Position numbers and translations under genes: made by a program
DNA from: an uncultured bacterium
GTDB taxonomy: Bacteria; Cyanobacteriota; Vampirovibrionia; Gastranaerophilales; Gastranaerophilaceae
NCBI GenBank assembly: GCA_902797965.1
Contig: CADBUY010000001.1
Span: forward strand, 186,001 to 250,000
Direction of reading: 5' to 3'
Length of the DNA stretch: 64,000 nt
In this document: piece by piece, positions 52,357 to 60,031 of the stretch
Numbering within the stretch: position 1 is the stretch's first letter
Layout of the letters: every line of letters starts with the position of its first letter
The notes under the pieces: model-generated
The model's database searches: none
What the model was told of the DNA's origin: nothing
What the model saw: only the letters and a program-made list of their open reading frames with translations

Positions 52357-52505
52357 GGAATGTAGTGCAGCTTGACTCTGCCGACCGAAGAGGTGACTAA
52401 ATGTCACGTCTGAGGGAGAGGTAGCACTTCGCTTGGATGACGCTGCTGTCGGAGGTTCGTTCTTATTAATTCACACAATTGTGTTTTATTTACCCCTCCA
52501 GACCA
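52357..52505 (+). pseudogene. tRNA-Pro remnant, copy 2, split by the same 46-bp insert
   Basis: TGGAATGTAGTGCAGCTTG is the 5' half, the 46-bp palindrome follows at 52376-52421, and GTAGCACTTCGCTTGG resumes the tRNA. The rest is diverged except for the terminal GACCATTTA and a copy of the tRNA terminator at 52510-52542. It is clearly a degenerate tandem duplicate of the tRNA gene with its terminator. Confidence 0.75.
52376..52421. repeat. 46-bp palindromic insert, copy 2
   Basis: ACTCTGCCGACCGAAGAGGT, then GACTAAATGTCACGTCTGAG and GGAGAG. It sits at exactly the same position in the tRNA D-loop as copy 1. Confidence 0.75.
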
Positions 52506-52647
52506 TTTAGAAAAGAACTCATTGAAAAATGGGTTCTTTTTTATTGATTGTTCATTGGTCTTGTCTCAAGTAATTTGCTTAGAATCTATAAACTAAAATA
52601 TTTATACATTTGTCCTGTTATATACTTTTTGTTTTTTCAAACTCAGC

Positions 52648-52675
52648 TTGCAACCATTATAAAATATGTTATAAT
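52648..52675 (+). promoter_or_regulatory. sigma-70 promoter of the predicted antisense RNA
   Basis: TTGCAA (52648-52653), a 16-nt spacer and a perfect TATAAT (52670-52675) predict a transcript beginning near 52682, exactly at the base of a strong hairpin and opposite the 3' end of the small hydrophobic ORF. Confidence 0.7.
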
Positions 52676-52681
52676 AAAAGT

Positions 52682-52723
52682 GTAGAGAGGGTACCCTTTC
52701 GAGTACCCAGTACCAGTCTCTAC
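52682..52723 (-). terminator. 3' hairpin of the toxin-candidate mRNA
   Basis: GTAGAGA and TCTCTAC (7 bp) enclose an inner GGGTAC/GTACCC stem; on the minus strand the sequence continues ACTTTTATT, a short T-run. The stop codon of the small ORF lies inside the right arm. Confidence 0.5.
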
Positions 52724-52803
52724 ATCATTTTTGAGATAATGATTAGAATATGTCCTATTACCAGTAGGGCATATTTTATTATCTCTAGCCATGAGTGTTT
52801 TTT
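52682..52803 (+). ncRNA. predicted antisense RNA (antitoxin candidate)
   Basis: From the promoter at 52648-52675 a plus-strand RNA would start near 52682 and run antisense to the whole 28-codon ORF on the minus strand, ending near a T-run at 52797-52803 (end uncertain). It would fold into a 5' hairpin (GTAGAGA...TCTCTAC, 52682-52723) and a long hairpin 52733-52785 (GAGATAAT/ATTATCTC and AATATGTCCT/AGGGCATATT). No reading frame is needed to explain it. Confidence 0.5.
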
Positions 52804-52806
52804 CAT
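52720..52806 (-). CDS. 28-residue hydrophobic peptide, candidate type I toxin
   Basis: The frame begins MKKHSWLEIIKYALLVIGHI and ends LIIISKMM: a basic start, one hydrophobic helix and a basic end, as in Fst/TxpA/Hok-type membrane toxins. The ribosome-binding site is ideal: AGGAGG followed by six nucleotides and ATG. Most of the coding part (52733-52785) lies in a long perfect-looking hairpin, and the leader has CAGTCTCT (52880-52887) complementary to AGAGACTG at the 3' end (52714-52721), a 5'-3' pairing known from Hok and AapA messages. A convergent promoter drives an antisense RNA. I know no homologue. It lies beside the restriction-modification genes. Confidence 0.6.
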   Translation of the reverse strand: MKKHSWLEIIKYALLVIGHILIIISKMM

Positions 52807-52900
52807 TGGCTCCCTCCTTTCCTTTACACCTAGTACCAGTTGGATGTTGTCGTGCATAAGTAAGGATTCTTCCAATATAAGAGACTGCTCTACAAGCTCA

Positions 52901-52906
52901 ATTATA
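52901..52906 (-). promoter_or_regulatory. -10 box of the toxin-candidate mRNA
   Basis: A perfect TATAAT on the minus strand about 95 nt upstream of the ATG; no good -35 is present. It would give a leader of about 88 nt that contains ACTGGTAC and CAGTCTCT. Confidence 0.45.
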
Positions 52907-52999
52907 CAATATTTTACATAAATTAAAAGCCAAATCTTTCTACAGCAAATTTATAAAACCCTTAATGCTTTTAACAGTTTTTATCAGGTGAAACTTGAC

Positions 53000-53935
53000 T
53001 TACATACTGAGTAATTTATGCTTTCCATTAAAATTTTCAATATGTGCTATGTCCAGTAAAAAATCATTGAACGCTGTTATAATTTGAGATAAATAAACAT
53101 TAATATACATTATTTCATTTAAATTATTCTCTTTTGTTCGATATGCAAATATTGCCAAATCAGTATTTGACCAAATACTCATTGCGCTTATCTGTAAAAT
53201 ATCATGTTTATATGCATTATGAAGTTCATTTATTATTTTAAAAAAACAATGAAATTTATCATACGAAATTGAACTTAATAAATTTTTGAAATTTTTATTT
53301 TTACATTTTTCAGCACCCAGAACTTTTCCAATATCATCATATTTAATATTATATGTTTTATTTACATCAGATAAATTATGTGTAATATAGAATAATATTA
53401 TTATTTCATCTATAATTTTTTTTATAATATAGATTATCTGTTCTATATCTATATGATATTCTGTATGTTGTGATAAAGAACACTCTTTTAAAAATTTTAT
53501 ATTATTGTATGTGTTATATACATTAGTTATTTTTGTATTTAATATATTAAGTGTAGTAGAAATATTAGCTAAAACCATTTGTGGATTTACTTCATAAAAT
53601 TCATTGTTTTTATACAAATGTTTAACTAATTGAATAAAGGAAGAAATTAATCTTTCGTCAATACTACGTTGTTTTTGTGCAGTATTATTTCTTGCTACAA
53701 AACTTATATTGATAACTTTTGGGTGCAAAAAAGAATCTTCACATATATTCCATTTTTTATTAACACAATCAAAAATTGCAATTTGTCCATTTTGAACAAT
53801 TGGAGGTTTTATCTCTGTTGAATCTGCAGGTAAAATATATTTATCACTTTTAAATGGGTCTTCAGGAGCAGTACTAATTCCTACAAAGTAGTAAAAAACA
53901 GGGTGATATTGGTAAACTTTTATTTCTTTTCTCAT
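53000..53935 (-). CDS. phage-tail-fibre-like N-terminus fused to a HEPN-like helical domain
   Basis: The first 65 residues (VYQYHPVFYYFVGISTAPED, LPADSTEIKPPIVQNGQIAI, FDCVNKKW) resemble the N-terminal module of phage tail-fibre or tail-assembly proteins (Y-H-P...P-x-P...L-P-A-x-x-T...P-P). The remaining 245 residues are all-helical, with INELHNAYKHDIL looking like a HEPN-type motif of toxin or defence proteins. I know no such fusion. The gene is very AT-rich, starts by an ATGA overlap with the restriction-modification gene upstream and is therefore co-translated with it. A role in the same defence system is likely but inferred. Confidence 0.65.
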   Translation of the reverse strand: MRKEIKVYQYHPVFYYFVGISTAPEDPFKSDKYILPADSTEIKPPIVQNGQIAIFDCVNKKWNICEDSFLHPKVINISFVARNNTAQKQRSIDERLISSFIQLVKHLYKNNEFYEVNPQMVLANISTTLNILNTKITNVYNTYNNIKFLKECSLSQHTEYHIDIEQIIYIIKKIIDEIIILFYITHNLSDVNKTYNIKYDDIGKVLGAEKCKNKNFKNLLSSISYDKFHCFFKIINELHNAYKHDILQISAMSIWSNTDLAIFAYRTKENNLNEIMYINVYLSQIITAFNDFLLDIAHIENFNGKHKLLSM

Positions 53936-56900
53936 ACATTTATTGTCTCATCAATATGTTGCATAATATCATTAGTTAATACAAGCGCTTTGATGATTTT
54001 TTGATAATGCAGAATTTCATCATAACTTAATATTCTGCCCTTACGGTCTTTGAGCCACTTTTGTGCAGGCTGATAACCACCTATGTAGAAGTTCCATGCT
54101 ACTTCTGGCACGTTATCAAAGTATTGAGTGCGGTTAATATAGACTTTATTGTCTTTGTATTCTGGCTTGATGACCTCATTATCACCGCTGACACCGTATG
54201 ACGTTATGTATTCCTTTACTTCTGGGGCTTCCATAAGGTGTATCTCCCGGAGTTCCTTACCCAGTTTAGCAATCTTAAAGAAGTAGTCAGCATTAGCCTT
54301 TACGTTAATCTCGGAGTCATGCTTACCATCTACAAAGTTATCTACGTGCGTAGCACCAGGATATGGAATACGTGGAAAGTCTATTTTCAAGAACTCTTTA
54401 TACTTAGTTCTATACTTGTTAGAGTGCAGAACACCATAAATGTAATCTAATATGTCAATCGGTGCAAATGTACCCTCTGTATTTTCTTTCTCTGGTGTAA
54501 ATGACAATCCTAGAACCGTTTCAAGACTCTTTACTATATCCATGTTCAAGTTTGGCTTACGGTTCTGTGTAAAGAATGACTTTTGTTCTGAGTCATCATA
54601 TATATACAATGGAAAACAACACGTTGTATCACCAGCCGAATCTAATATATGCCTATCAACTATGCAATTACTTACCCAACAATATCCAAGACTTAGCTGT
54701 CTATTTACTTTTGTTGTACATAAAGTCAGATTATTATTTAGTAAGTGCTTCATAATACTGTTTCTTGGGTATGACATTAAGCCTTTTGTTTTGCCAGTAT
54801 AGTATGTATATTGTGTATCAAATGGTCTATAGGCGATATTTGTAATGTTAGATTTTTGTATACCTGAATTTATTACATCTTTTTGCGCAAGACTAATTTT
54901 CCAATCACGAGAATCTGCTCCTAAACAATATTGTGTTCTTGCTAATTCAATATCAATCTCTGCAAAATTAGATATTCTTTGGTAGAGTTGCTCTAGATTG
55001 TTACTAATGCATAAATTATCTCTTGCTGTTGCTATACCAACAGAATAGATAAGGAACAATTCATCAACTTTAAAACCTTTATCATAATCTGCTTGTGCAT
55101 TAAAGTCTTTTGGTACAAAGAAGTAGTACGGTTCAACTGGTTCAAGTTCCTTATATTCAACAGTTTCAAGTTCGTGGTTATTCAGATACTCAAGCTTATT
55201 CTCTCTTACCCCTAACAATTCAGCATGATAAACCTTTGCCAGTCCATTAGGCTGTTTCATGCCAGTCTTAATAAAGATATTGATACTTACACCCTGCTGA
55301 ATGTCAAACACATTCTCATCTTTTGAGCCGTCTTTGGCGGTTTCTTTCTTCTTAGCGTTACCATGCAAGTCAAGTATATAAATCTTGTCAAAGGTTTCCA
55401 TAAGGTGCTTTCTCATCTGGCGGTGTATTACACCGTCTATAAAACTGTTATTAGATATATAAGCCAGTACACCCTCTTTATTCTTCTCTATGTATGTTTC
55501 ACCCATACGGATAAACTTGATATAATCATCTGATAACGGCTGTATATTTCTTTCGTTAAGGTCTTGTTTATACACTTCCATTATTTCGTCAATGTAATCA
55601 CTCTTATTACAACTGCTGACACTATATGGCGGATTTCCTAAGACAACCATAATAGGTTTATCGGATTTAATAATTCCTGCAGAACGTGCTTCCTCAGATA
55701 ACCAGTCAAATAGCGGATATTTAGTAGTCTCATCTTTTTCAAGTGCATTAGTTAAGTACACATTAAACCTGTTTGTCTGACTTGTAGTCTTATATCCTGT
55801 GTCCTGTAACAATAAATCCAGTTTTAAATGACACATAACATAAGGTGTCATCATAATTTCAAAGCCGTTAAGACGTGGTATAAGTGCCTTATCAACATAC
55901 TGAGACCATATCCCCTGTTGATTTACAAAGTATGAGTATATCTTTCGTATTGTCTCAGCTAAGAATGTACCTGTACCGGTCGCAGGGTCAAGTATTTGCA
56001 CCTTGTATATATCTTCCTCAGTCGTTACAGGCATGTCAACGACCTTACCCCTTACTTTTTTACTTTCATAATAAAGGGTTCTTGTATGTCTGATTGTAGA
56101 GTCATCAGCAAGCCCATGAGACAAATTAAATTCATTCTTTAATATCTTATCAACTGCCGAGACAATAAACCTTACTACTGGCTGAGGTGTATAATATACC
56201 CCCCTCTTTTCCTTATTAACCTTGTCATAACTCTCTAAGAACGTTTCATAGAAGTGTAGAAATGGGTCTGACATCTGGGTAGTTCTGCCATAATTCCTAA
56301 GCAACTTATTAAGGTCAACCGCCCTAAATATTTCTACAAGGTCATCAACAATCCAGACAAGGCTGTCATCAAGGTTAGCACCAGAAATATAGTCAAATAA
56401 CTGCCTTAAAAATGGGTTATTCTTAGAGATAAGTTCTCTGGCTTCCTGTCTTGAAAAATCCTCTAGGGTTGTATCATTAAGACGTGCAACAAATAAGCCA
56501 TAAGCAATCGTCTGAGCGTACATATCAGCGAATGTATGATTAGTTAAATCGTGTAATAATATCTGCTTAAAAGCGTTTCTCTGGCTTACTAATGAACTCT
56601 CTGAGTCCAATTCAAGAGCATTGATAATAACATCTCTAATCATAACAGCCTTTTGAGCCATTAAGTTAGCCAGTTGCTTAGGTGATTTAATCGTCTGACC
56701 TTGATAGTCGCAGAAGTTCCGTATTGCGTTTATAAGTCGCTGATATTCTTTGTCATAGGTTTTAATCTTACCGCTTGAAAGTTCCGCCACCTTTATAGTG
56801 TCAACGTGTTCACCGTTCTTATAAAACCAGAACTCTAAATAATTAGTTAAGATAAGATTGTCTAAACTTGCCTTATATCTGTCAAGTTGTTCCGTCTTAT

Positions 56901-57135
56901 CAATAGTATCAAGGCTTTTATCTATGTCTTTGGCTTCAATATAGCCGATAGGTATATTTTTCTTTTGAATGATATAATCTGGTGCACCGCATTTCTGCCG
57001 TCTGGGTTCATTGATTGCTTGAACACCTATAACGGTTCTTTCAACAAAGTCCTGTAAATCACCCCTAAAACTATGTTCTGTGGTTTTTCCAGTCTTATAT
57101 TTCTGAATTACTGCACCTAGATACTTCTCAACCAT
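53932..57135 (-). CDS. single-chain restriction-modification enzyme (type IIG/ISP-like, no helicase seen)
   Basis: The 1067 residues have an N-terminal PD-(D/E)xK nuclease signature (G-A-P-D53...Y-I-E67-A-K69), a helical linker, and a gamma-class N6-adenine methyltransferase with motif I DPATGTGTF near 382 and motif IV NPPY near 502, followed by a long target-recognition region (about 600-1060). Both activities on one chain are the hallmark of type IIG enzymes. It would cut unmethylated foreign DNA and protect the host by methylation. The mRNA is probably leaderless: an extended -10 (TGCTATAAT) ends 6 nt before the ATG and no Shine-Dalgarno exists. Codon use is less AT-skewed than its neighbours, suggesting transfer. 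Confidence 0.92.
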   Translation of the reverse strand: MVEKYLGAVIQKYKTGKTTEHSFRGDLQDFVERTVIGVQAINEPRRQKCGAPDYIIQKKNIPIGYIEAKDIDKSLDTIDKTEQLDRYKASLDNLILTNYLEFWFYKNGEHVDTIKVAELSSGKIKTYDKEYQRLINAIRNFCDYQGQTIKSPKQLANLMAQKAVMIRDVIINALELDSESSLVSQRNAFKQILLHDLTNHTFADMYAQTIAYGLFVARLNDTTLEDFSRQEARELISKNNPFLRQLFDYISGANLDDSLVWIVDDLVEIFRAVDLNKLLRNYGRTTQMSDPFLHFYETFLESYDKVNKEKRGVYYTPQPVVRFIVSAVDKILKNEFNLSHGLADDSTIRHTRTLYYESKKVRGKVVDMPVTTEEDIYKVQILDPATGTGTFLAETIRKIYSYFVNQQGIWSQYVDKALIPRLNGFEIMMTPYVMCHLKLDLLLQDTGYKTTSQTNRFNVYLTNALEKDETTKYPLFDWLSEEARSAGIIKSDKPIMVVLGNPPYSVSSCNKSDYIDEIMEVYKQDLNERNIQPLSDDYIKFIRMGETYIEKNKEGVLAYISNNSFIDGVIHRQMRKHLMETFDKIYILDLHGNAKKKETAKDGSKDENVFDIQQGVSINIFIKTGMKQPNGLAKVYHAELLGVRENKLEYLNNHELETVEYKELEPVEPYYFFVPKDFNAQADYDKGFKVDELFLIYSVGIATARDNLCISNNLEQLYQRISNFAEIDIELARTQYCLGADSRDWKISLAQKDVINSGIQKSNITNIAYRPFDTQYTYYTGKTKGLMSYPRNSIMKHLLNNNLTLCTTKVNRQLSLGYCWVSNCIVDRHILDSAGDTTCCFPLYIYDDSEQKSFFTQNRKPNLNMDIVKSLETVLGLSFTPEKENTEGTFAPIDILDYIYGVLHSNKYRTKYKEFLKIDFPRIPYPGATHVDNFVDGKHDSEINVKANADYFFKIAKLGKELREIHLMEAPEVKEYITSYGVSGDNEVIKPEYKDNKVYINRTQYFDNVPEVAWNFYIGGYQPAQKWLKDRKGRILSYDEILHYQKIIKALVLTNDIMQHIDETINV

Positions 57136-57141
57136 AAACCG

Positions 57142-57150
57142 ATTATAGCA
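57142..57150 (-). promoter_or_regulatory. extended -10 promoter of the restriction-modification gene
   Basis: TGCTATAAT on the minus strand (57150-57142) ends 6 nt before the ATG at 57135. The -35 region is poor, as is usual for extended -10 promoters. Transcription should begin at or within a base of the A of ATG. Confidence 0.65.
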
Positions 57151-57182
57151 TGAAATTTGTAATTCTCTTTTTTTAATTAAAA

Positions 57183-58214
57183 TTATGGTAATTCTTTAAA
57201 AATACCGATATTTTCTTTAACGAAATCTGAGGTTAAGAATTTGCGGTACTCTTCTTGCGTAAGTTGTTCTCGAAGCATATCGGCAAATGATTTCATGACG
57301 CAAAGTTGTTTTTCTTGCAACATTTCCTGATTAAAGTTTCCGCTAGCAAGAAGCATTTCCAGTTCCTCTTTTGCTTCTTCATAAACAGTTCGGAATTGAT
57401 TATCAATTCCTTTTGCCAAGTATTCAAATTTGTTAAGAATCAAATAAAAATCTTCTAATTGTTCCCGAGTTTTTATATCAAAAGTCTTTGGAATAAATTT
57501 AAATTTATGTCCTCCAGAATCAACCACAAAGGCATTGGTGATACGCTGAACATCACCAATTATATCTTTTATAGAGATTGGATTAACTTCTGCTTCAGGT
57601 TTTATTCCAAAAAATTCTTTAAAGAAATCTTTTGTTTTTTTGTTCATTCCGGATGTTATTTCAGGATAATATTCCGGGTGATTATGTATTCCGTCTACAG
57701 CGGTTTCTGCTTCGATATGTATAAATTTTCCGCCTTTTTTTTCAAGTTTTATTCTCTTTTCATAAAGCTCTTCAGCAAGTTTTACTGCATTTTCAATGTT
57801 TACATGGTTTGAATCACCAATATTATGTGAAAGTATTTCACCGTTTTCGCTAAGCATAATGTTGTGTTCAATGGGTTTATGTTTTACAGCATCCATTATT
57901 TTGTTGGCTAAAAGGCTTCTATATCTGCTTTTTACTATATAATCAATTTTTTCTTCAACGGATAAAGAATCCCAGTTGTCTACTTTCGGCAATCCTTCTT
58001 TGGTTGAGCTTTCAAATTTATCCAGAAAATATTGGTTATCGCTAAGAGTACATGGTTTTTTAGATAATCTTCTGTGCGGAGTAAATTTTTCCAACAAATT
58101 TTCTGTTACATCGCTTGTGCGTGTAACTTTCTTTTCTCCATATATTGCTATATCTCTTGTCTGACGGGCAAGGTATTTTGAGCCGTTTTGAATTGCTGAC
58201 GATATATTGACCAT
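57183..58214 (-). CDS. protein with JAMM/MPN-like metalloprotease motif
   Basis: A 343-residue protein of unknown family. The centre holds H177-N-H179-P180 followed by S214-I-K-D217, which fits the JAMM zinc signature (H-x-H-P...S-x-x-D) except that about 34 residues separate the parts instead of the usual seven to ten. A candidate glutamate is E116 (PIEHNIMLSENGE). The ends are helical and charged. JAMM proteins remove ubiquitin-like modifiers or act in tRNA or sulfur-carrier maturation; which applies here is open. No signal peptide is present. GTAAGGGAAAA precedes the ATG. It lies 47 bp upstream of the restriction-modification gene. Confidence 0.6.
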   Translation of the reverse strand: MVNISSAIQNGSKYLARQTRDIAIYGEKKVTRTSDVTENLLEKFTPHRRLSKKPCTLSDNQYFLDKFESSTKEGLPKVDNWDSLSVEEKIDYIVKSRYRSLLANKIMDAVKHKPIEHNIMLSENGEILSHNIGDSNHVNIENAVKLAEELYEKRIKLEKKGGKFIHIEAETAVDGIHNHPEYYPEITSGMNKKTKDFFKEFFGIKPEAEVNPISIKDIIGDVQRITNAFVVDSGGHKFKFIPKTFDIKTREQLEDFYLILNKFEYLAKGIDNQFRTVYEEAKEELEMLLASGNFNQEMLQEKQLCVMKSFADMLREQLTQEEYRKFLTSDFVKENIGIFKELP

Positions 58215-58354
58215 TTTTCCCTTACAATCTTATTTATATAAAGACATTTGGCTTACAAAAATTGCTTAATGTAACAATATTTTACACAAATTGTATAAGA
58301 ACTTTTAAGTTTGGCATAAAATAATAATAGATAAACACAGGAAATATATAAATT

Positions 58355-59431
58355 ATGATAAAACTTACACATGCACATATAATAGGAGCTTTTATATCAT
58401 ACTTAATAGGTGTATTTATAGTTCCCTTAGTAATAGAATTTTCTCAAAAAGAGGGACTTGTAGACTTGCCTAACGAAAGAAAAATACACAAGACCCCAAT
58501 TTCAAGATTAGGTGGTGTAGCAATCTGGGCAAGTGCAATGCTTACTTTTTTTGTTCTTGTATTATTGAGCTATTATCCTTATGGAAGTTTGCTTTCAGGA
58601 ATACTTTTAGGCGGTTCGTTAATGTTCCTTTTAGGATTAGTTGATGATATTTATAACCTAAATGCAAAGTTTAAGTTATTTATACAGATATCAATAGCAA
58701 CAATCGTATTCTTACTGGGAGTTCAGATTGATACAGTATTTAATCCGTTTGGCGGTGGAGTTTTACAGCTGGCATGGTTATCTTATCCGATTACAATTTT
58801 GTGGATTGTAGGTATTTCAAATGCTGTAAACTTTATTGACGGAGTTGACGGACTTGCAGGTTCGGTAATCACAGTAAGTTCAATAACTCTGGCTCTAATA
58901 TCCGTTGCCATGACTCCTGCTCAACCGATAACGGCATTGATTGCATTTATTCTTGCAGGTTCAATGTTAGCCTTTTTAACATACAACTTTAATCCTGCAA
59001 AAATCTTTATGGGAGATTCCGGTGCGCTATTTTCAGGGTTTTTGCTTGCAACATTATCTATTGCAGGCGTTATGAAAGGTGCTGCAATTGCCGTTTTATT
59101 GCCGTTTCTAGTTTTAGCGGTACCTATAATTGATATAACTTTTTCAAGTATAAGAAGAATTATGAAAGGTAAATCACCATTTGTCGCTGATGCGGAACAT
59201 ATTCACCACAAGCTTTTGAAAGCCGGCTTGTCACAAAAGAAAACGGTTGTTGTATTAACTCTGTTTGCTATTGGCGGCGGAGCATTGGCAACTTATTTTA
59301 CCGGAACTTTAAAAAATTATTTCTTATATATTGCAGTTTTGATTTTGATTATGCTTGTTCTTAGCTTTATTAGCCTAAGGACAAAGCCTCAGGCAATCGA
59401 ACCGCATAATGAAAGTGAAGATGATGAATAA
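58355..59431 (+). CDS. WecA/TagO/MraY-family sugar-phosphate transferase
   Basis: This polytopic membrane enzyme (358 residues, about ten helices) transfers a GlcNAc-1-phosphate-like group from a UDP-sugar to undecaprenyl phosphate, starting surface polysaccharide or teichoic acid synthesis. Conserved cytoplasmic motifs are present: RLGGVAIW, LGLVDDIYNL with the paired aspartates, NFIDGVDGLAG, NPAKIFMGDSGA and ADAEHIHHKLL. The last motif (H-I-H-H) supports the WecA/TagO rather than the MraY branch. An AGGAAA ribosome-binding site lies somewhat distant from the ATG. A terminator follows. Confidence 0.93.
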   Translation: MIKLTHAHIIGAFISYLIGVFIVPLVIEFSQKEGLVDLPNERKIHKTPISRLGGVAIWASAMLTFFVLVLLSYYPYGSLLSGILLGGSLMFLLGLVDDIYNLNAKFKLFIQISIATIVFLLGVQIDTVFNPFGGGVLQLAWLSYPITILWIVGISNAVNFIDGVDGLAGSVITVSSITLALISVAMTPAQPITALIAFILAGSMLAFLTYNFNPAKIFMGDSGALFSGFLLATLSIAGVMKGAAIAVLLPFLVLAVPIIDITFSSIRRIMKGKSPFVADAEHIHHKLLKAGLSQKKTVVVLTLFAIGGGALATYFTGTLKNYFLYIAVLILIMLVLSFISLRTKPQAIEPHNESEDDE

Positions 59432-59432
59432 T

Positions 59433-59468
59433 AAAAAAATACTTCCGAATTATCGGAAGTATTTTTTT
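59433..59468. terminator. bidirectional terminator after the WecA-type gene
   Basis: AAAAAATACTTCCG and CGGAAGTATTTTTTT form a 14-bp stem with a 6-nt loop, between convergent genes. Confidence 0.88.
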
Positions 59469-59473
59469 CAATC

Positions 59474-60013
59474 TTATTTATTAAAAGCCGGTTTGCATGG
59501 TGGAGGCGGGAGTTCTTTTCTATGTTTATCAAAGTTCTTTCTGCCCTCTTTTTTCATGTTTTTTAATGTCTTTTTTTGATCTTTTGTTAATATAGCTTCA
59601 AAATCTTTCATATTTTGTTTTCTGATTTCAGCGGCTTTCTTCTGTAATTCTGCCAAATCTTTGTCAATAACAGTAAGTTTTTCTTCTTGAGCTTCTACTG
59701 TTAATTTAGAATTGCGAACCATTTCAGCTTCCTGTTTTTTAGCTTTGATATCCTTAATTACAGGTTCCATTTTAGTGTGTCCGTTTTTTCTTAATTCTCT
59801 TGCTTTGAGTTTTTGAACTTCAGTTAAACCAAGTTTTTTTTCAAAAGCGTTCTCGTGAGCACGTCTGATTTTTTGGATTTGTTCAGCAGAAGGAGCTTTA
59901 CCTTCTATCTGAGGGCGTTGAAATTTTTCTACCTTAACAGCTGTATCATTAGCGGCATTCGCTGCGCCAGCCATAACGCACATTGCACATGTCATAATTA
60001 AAAACTTTTTCAT
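59474..60013 (-). CDS. exported Spy/CpxP-like (LTxxQ) protein
   Basis: A signal peptide (MKKFLIMTCAMCVMAGAANA) precedes about 155 residues of charged helices with two LTxxQ-type motifs, LTEVQKLKAREL near 78 and LTKDQKKTLKNM near 142, the mark of Spy/CpxP/CnrX-like periplasmic sensors and chaperones. The C-terminus is PPPPCKPAFNK, with a possible metal-binding cysteine. It is third in the operon anti-sigma, sigma, Spy-like, 18 bp after the sigma gene, so it is probably both a target and a regulator of the stress response. Confidence 0.82.
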   Translation of the reverse strand: MKKFLIMTCAMCVMAGAANAANDTAVKVEKFQRPQIEGKAPSAEQIQKIRRAHENAFEKKLGLTEVQKLKARELRKNGHTKMEPVIKDIKAKKQEAEMVRNSKLTVEAQEEKLTVIDKDLAELQKKAAEIRKQNMKDFEAILTKDQKKTLKNMKKEGRKNFDKHRKELPPPPCKPAFNK

Positions 60014-60031
60014 ATTAAGTACCTTTCTTTT

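Noticed and set aside
52610..52921. 103-codon plus-strand frame over the toxin-antitoxin candidate
   Set aside because: No ribosome-binding site; it covers the hairpins and promoter of the opposite-strand gene and shows odd Cys/Ser-rich composition.
52129..58214. Genomic island integrated at tRNA-Pro with a distal attachment site
   Set aside because: No integrase is in the region and no copy of the tRNA 3' end was found beyond 52545; the remnants are adjacent tandem copies.
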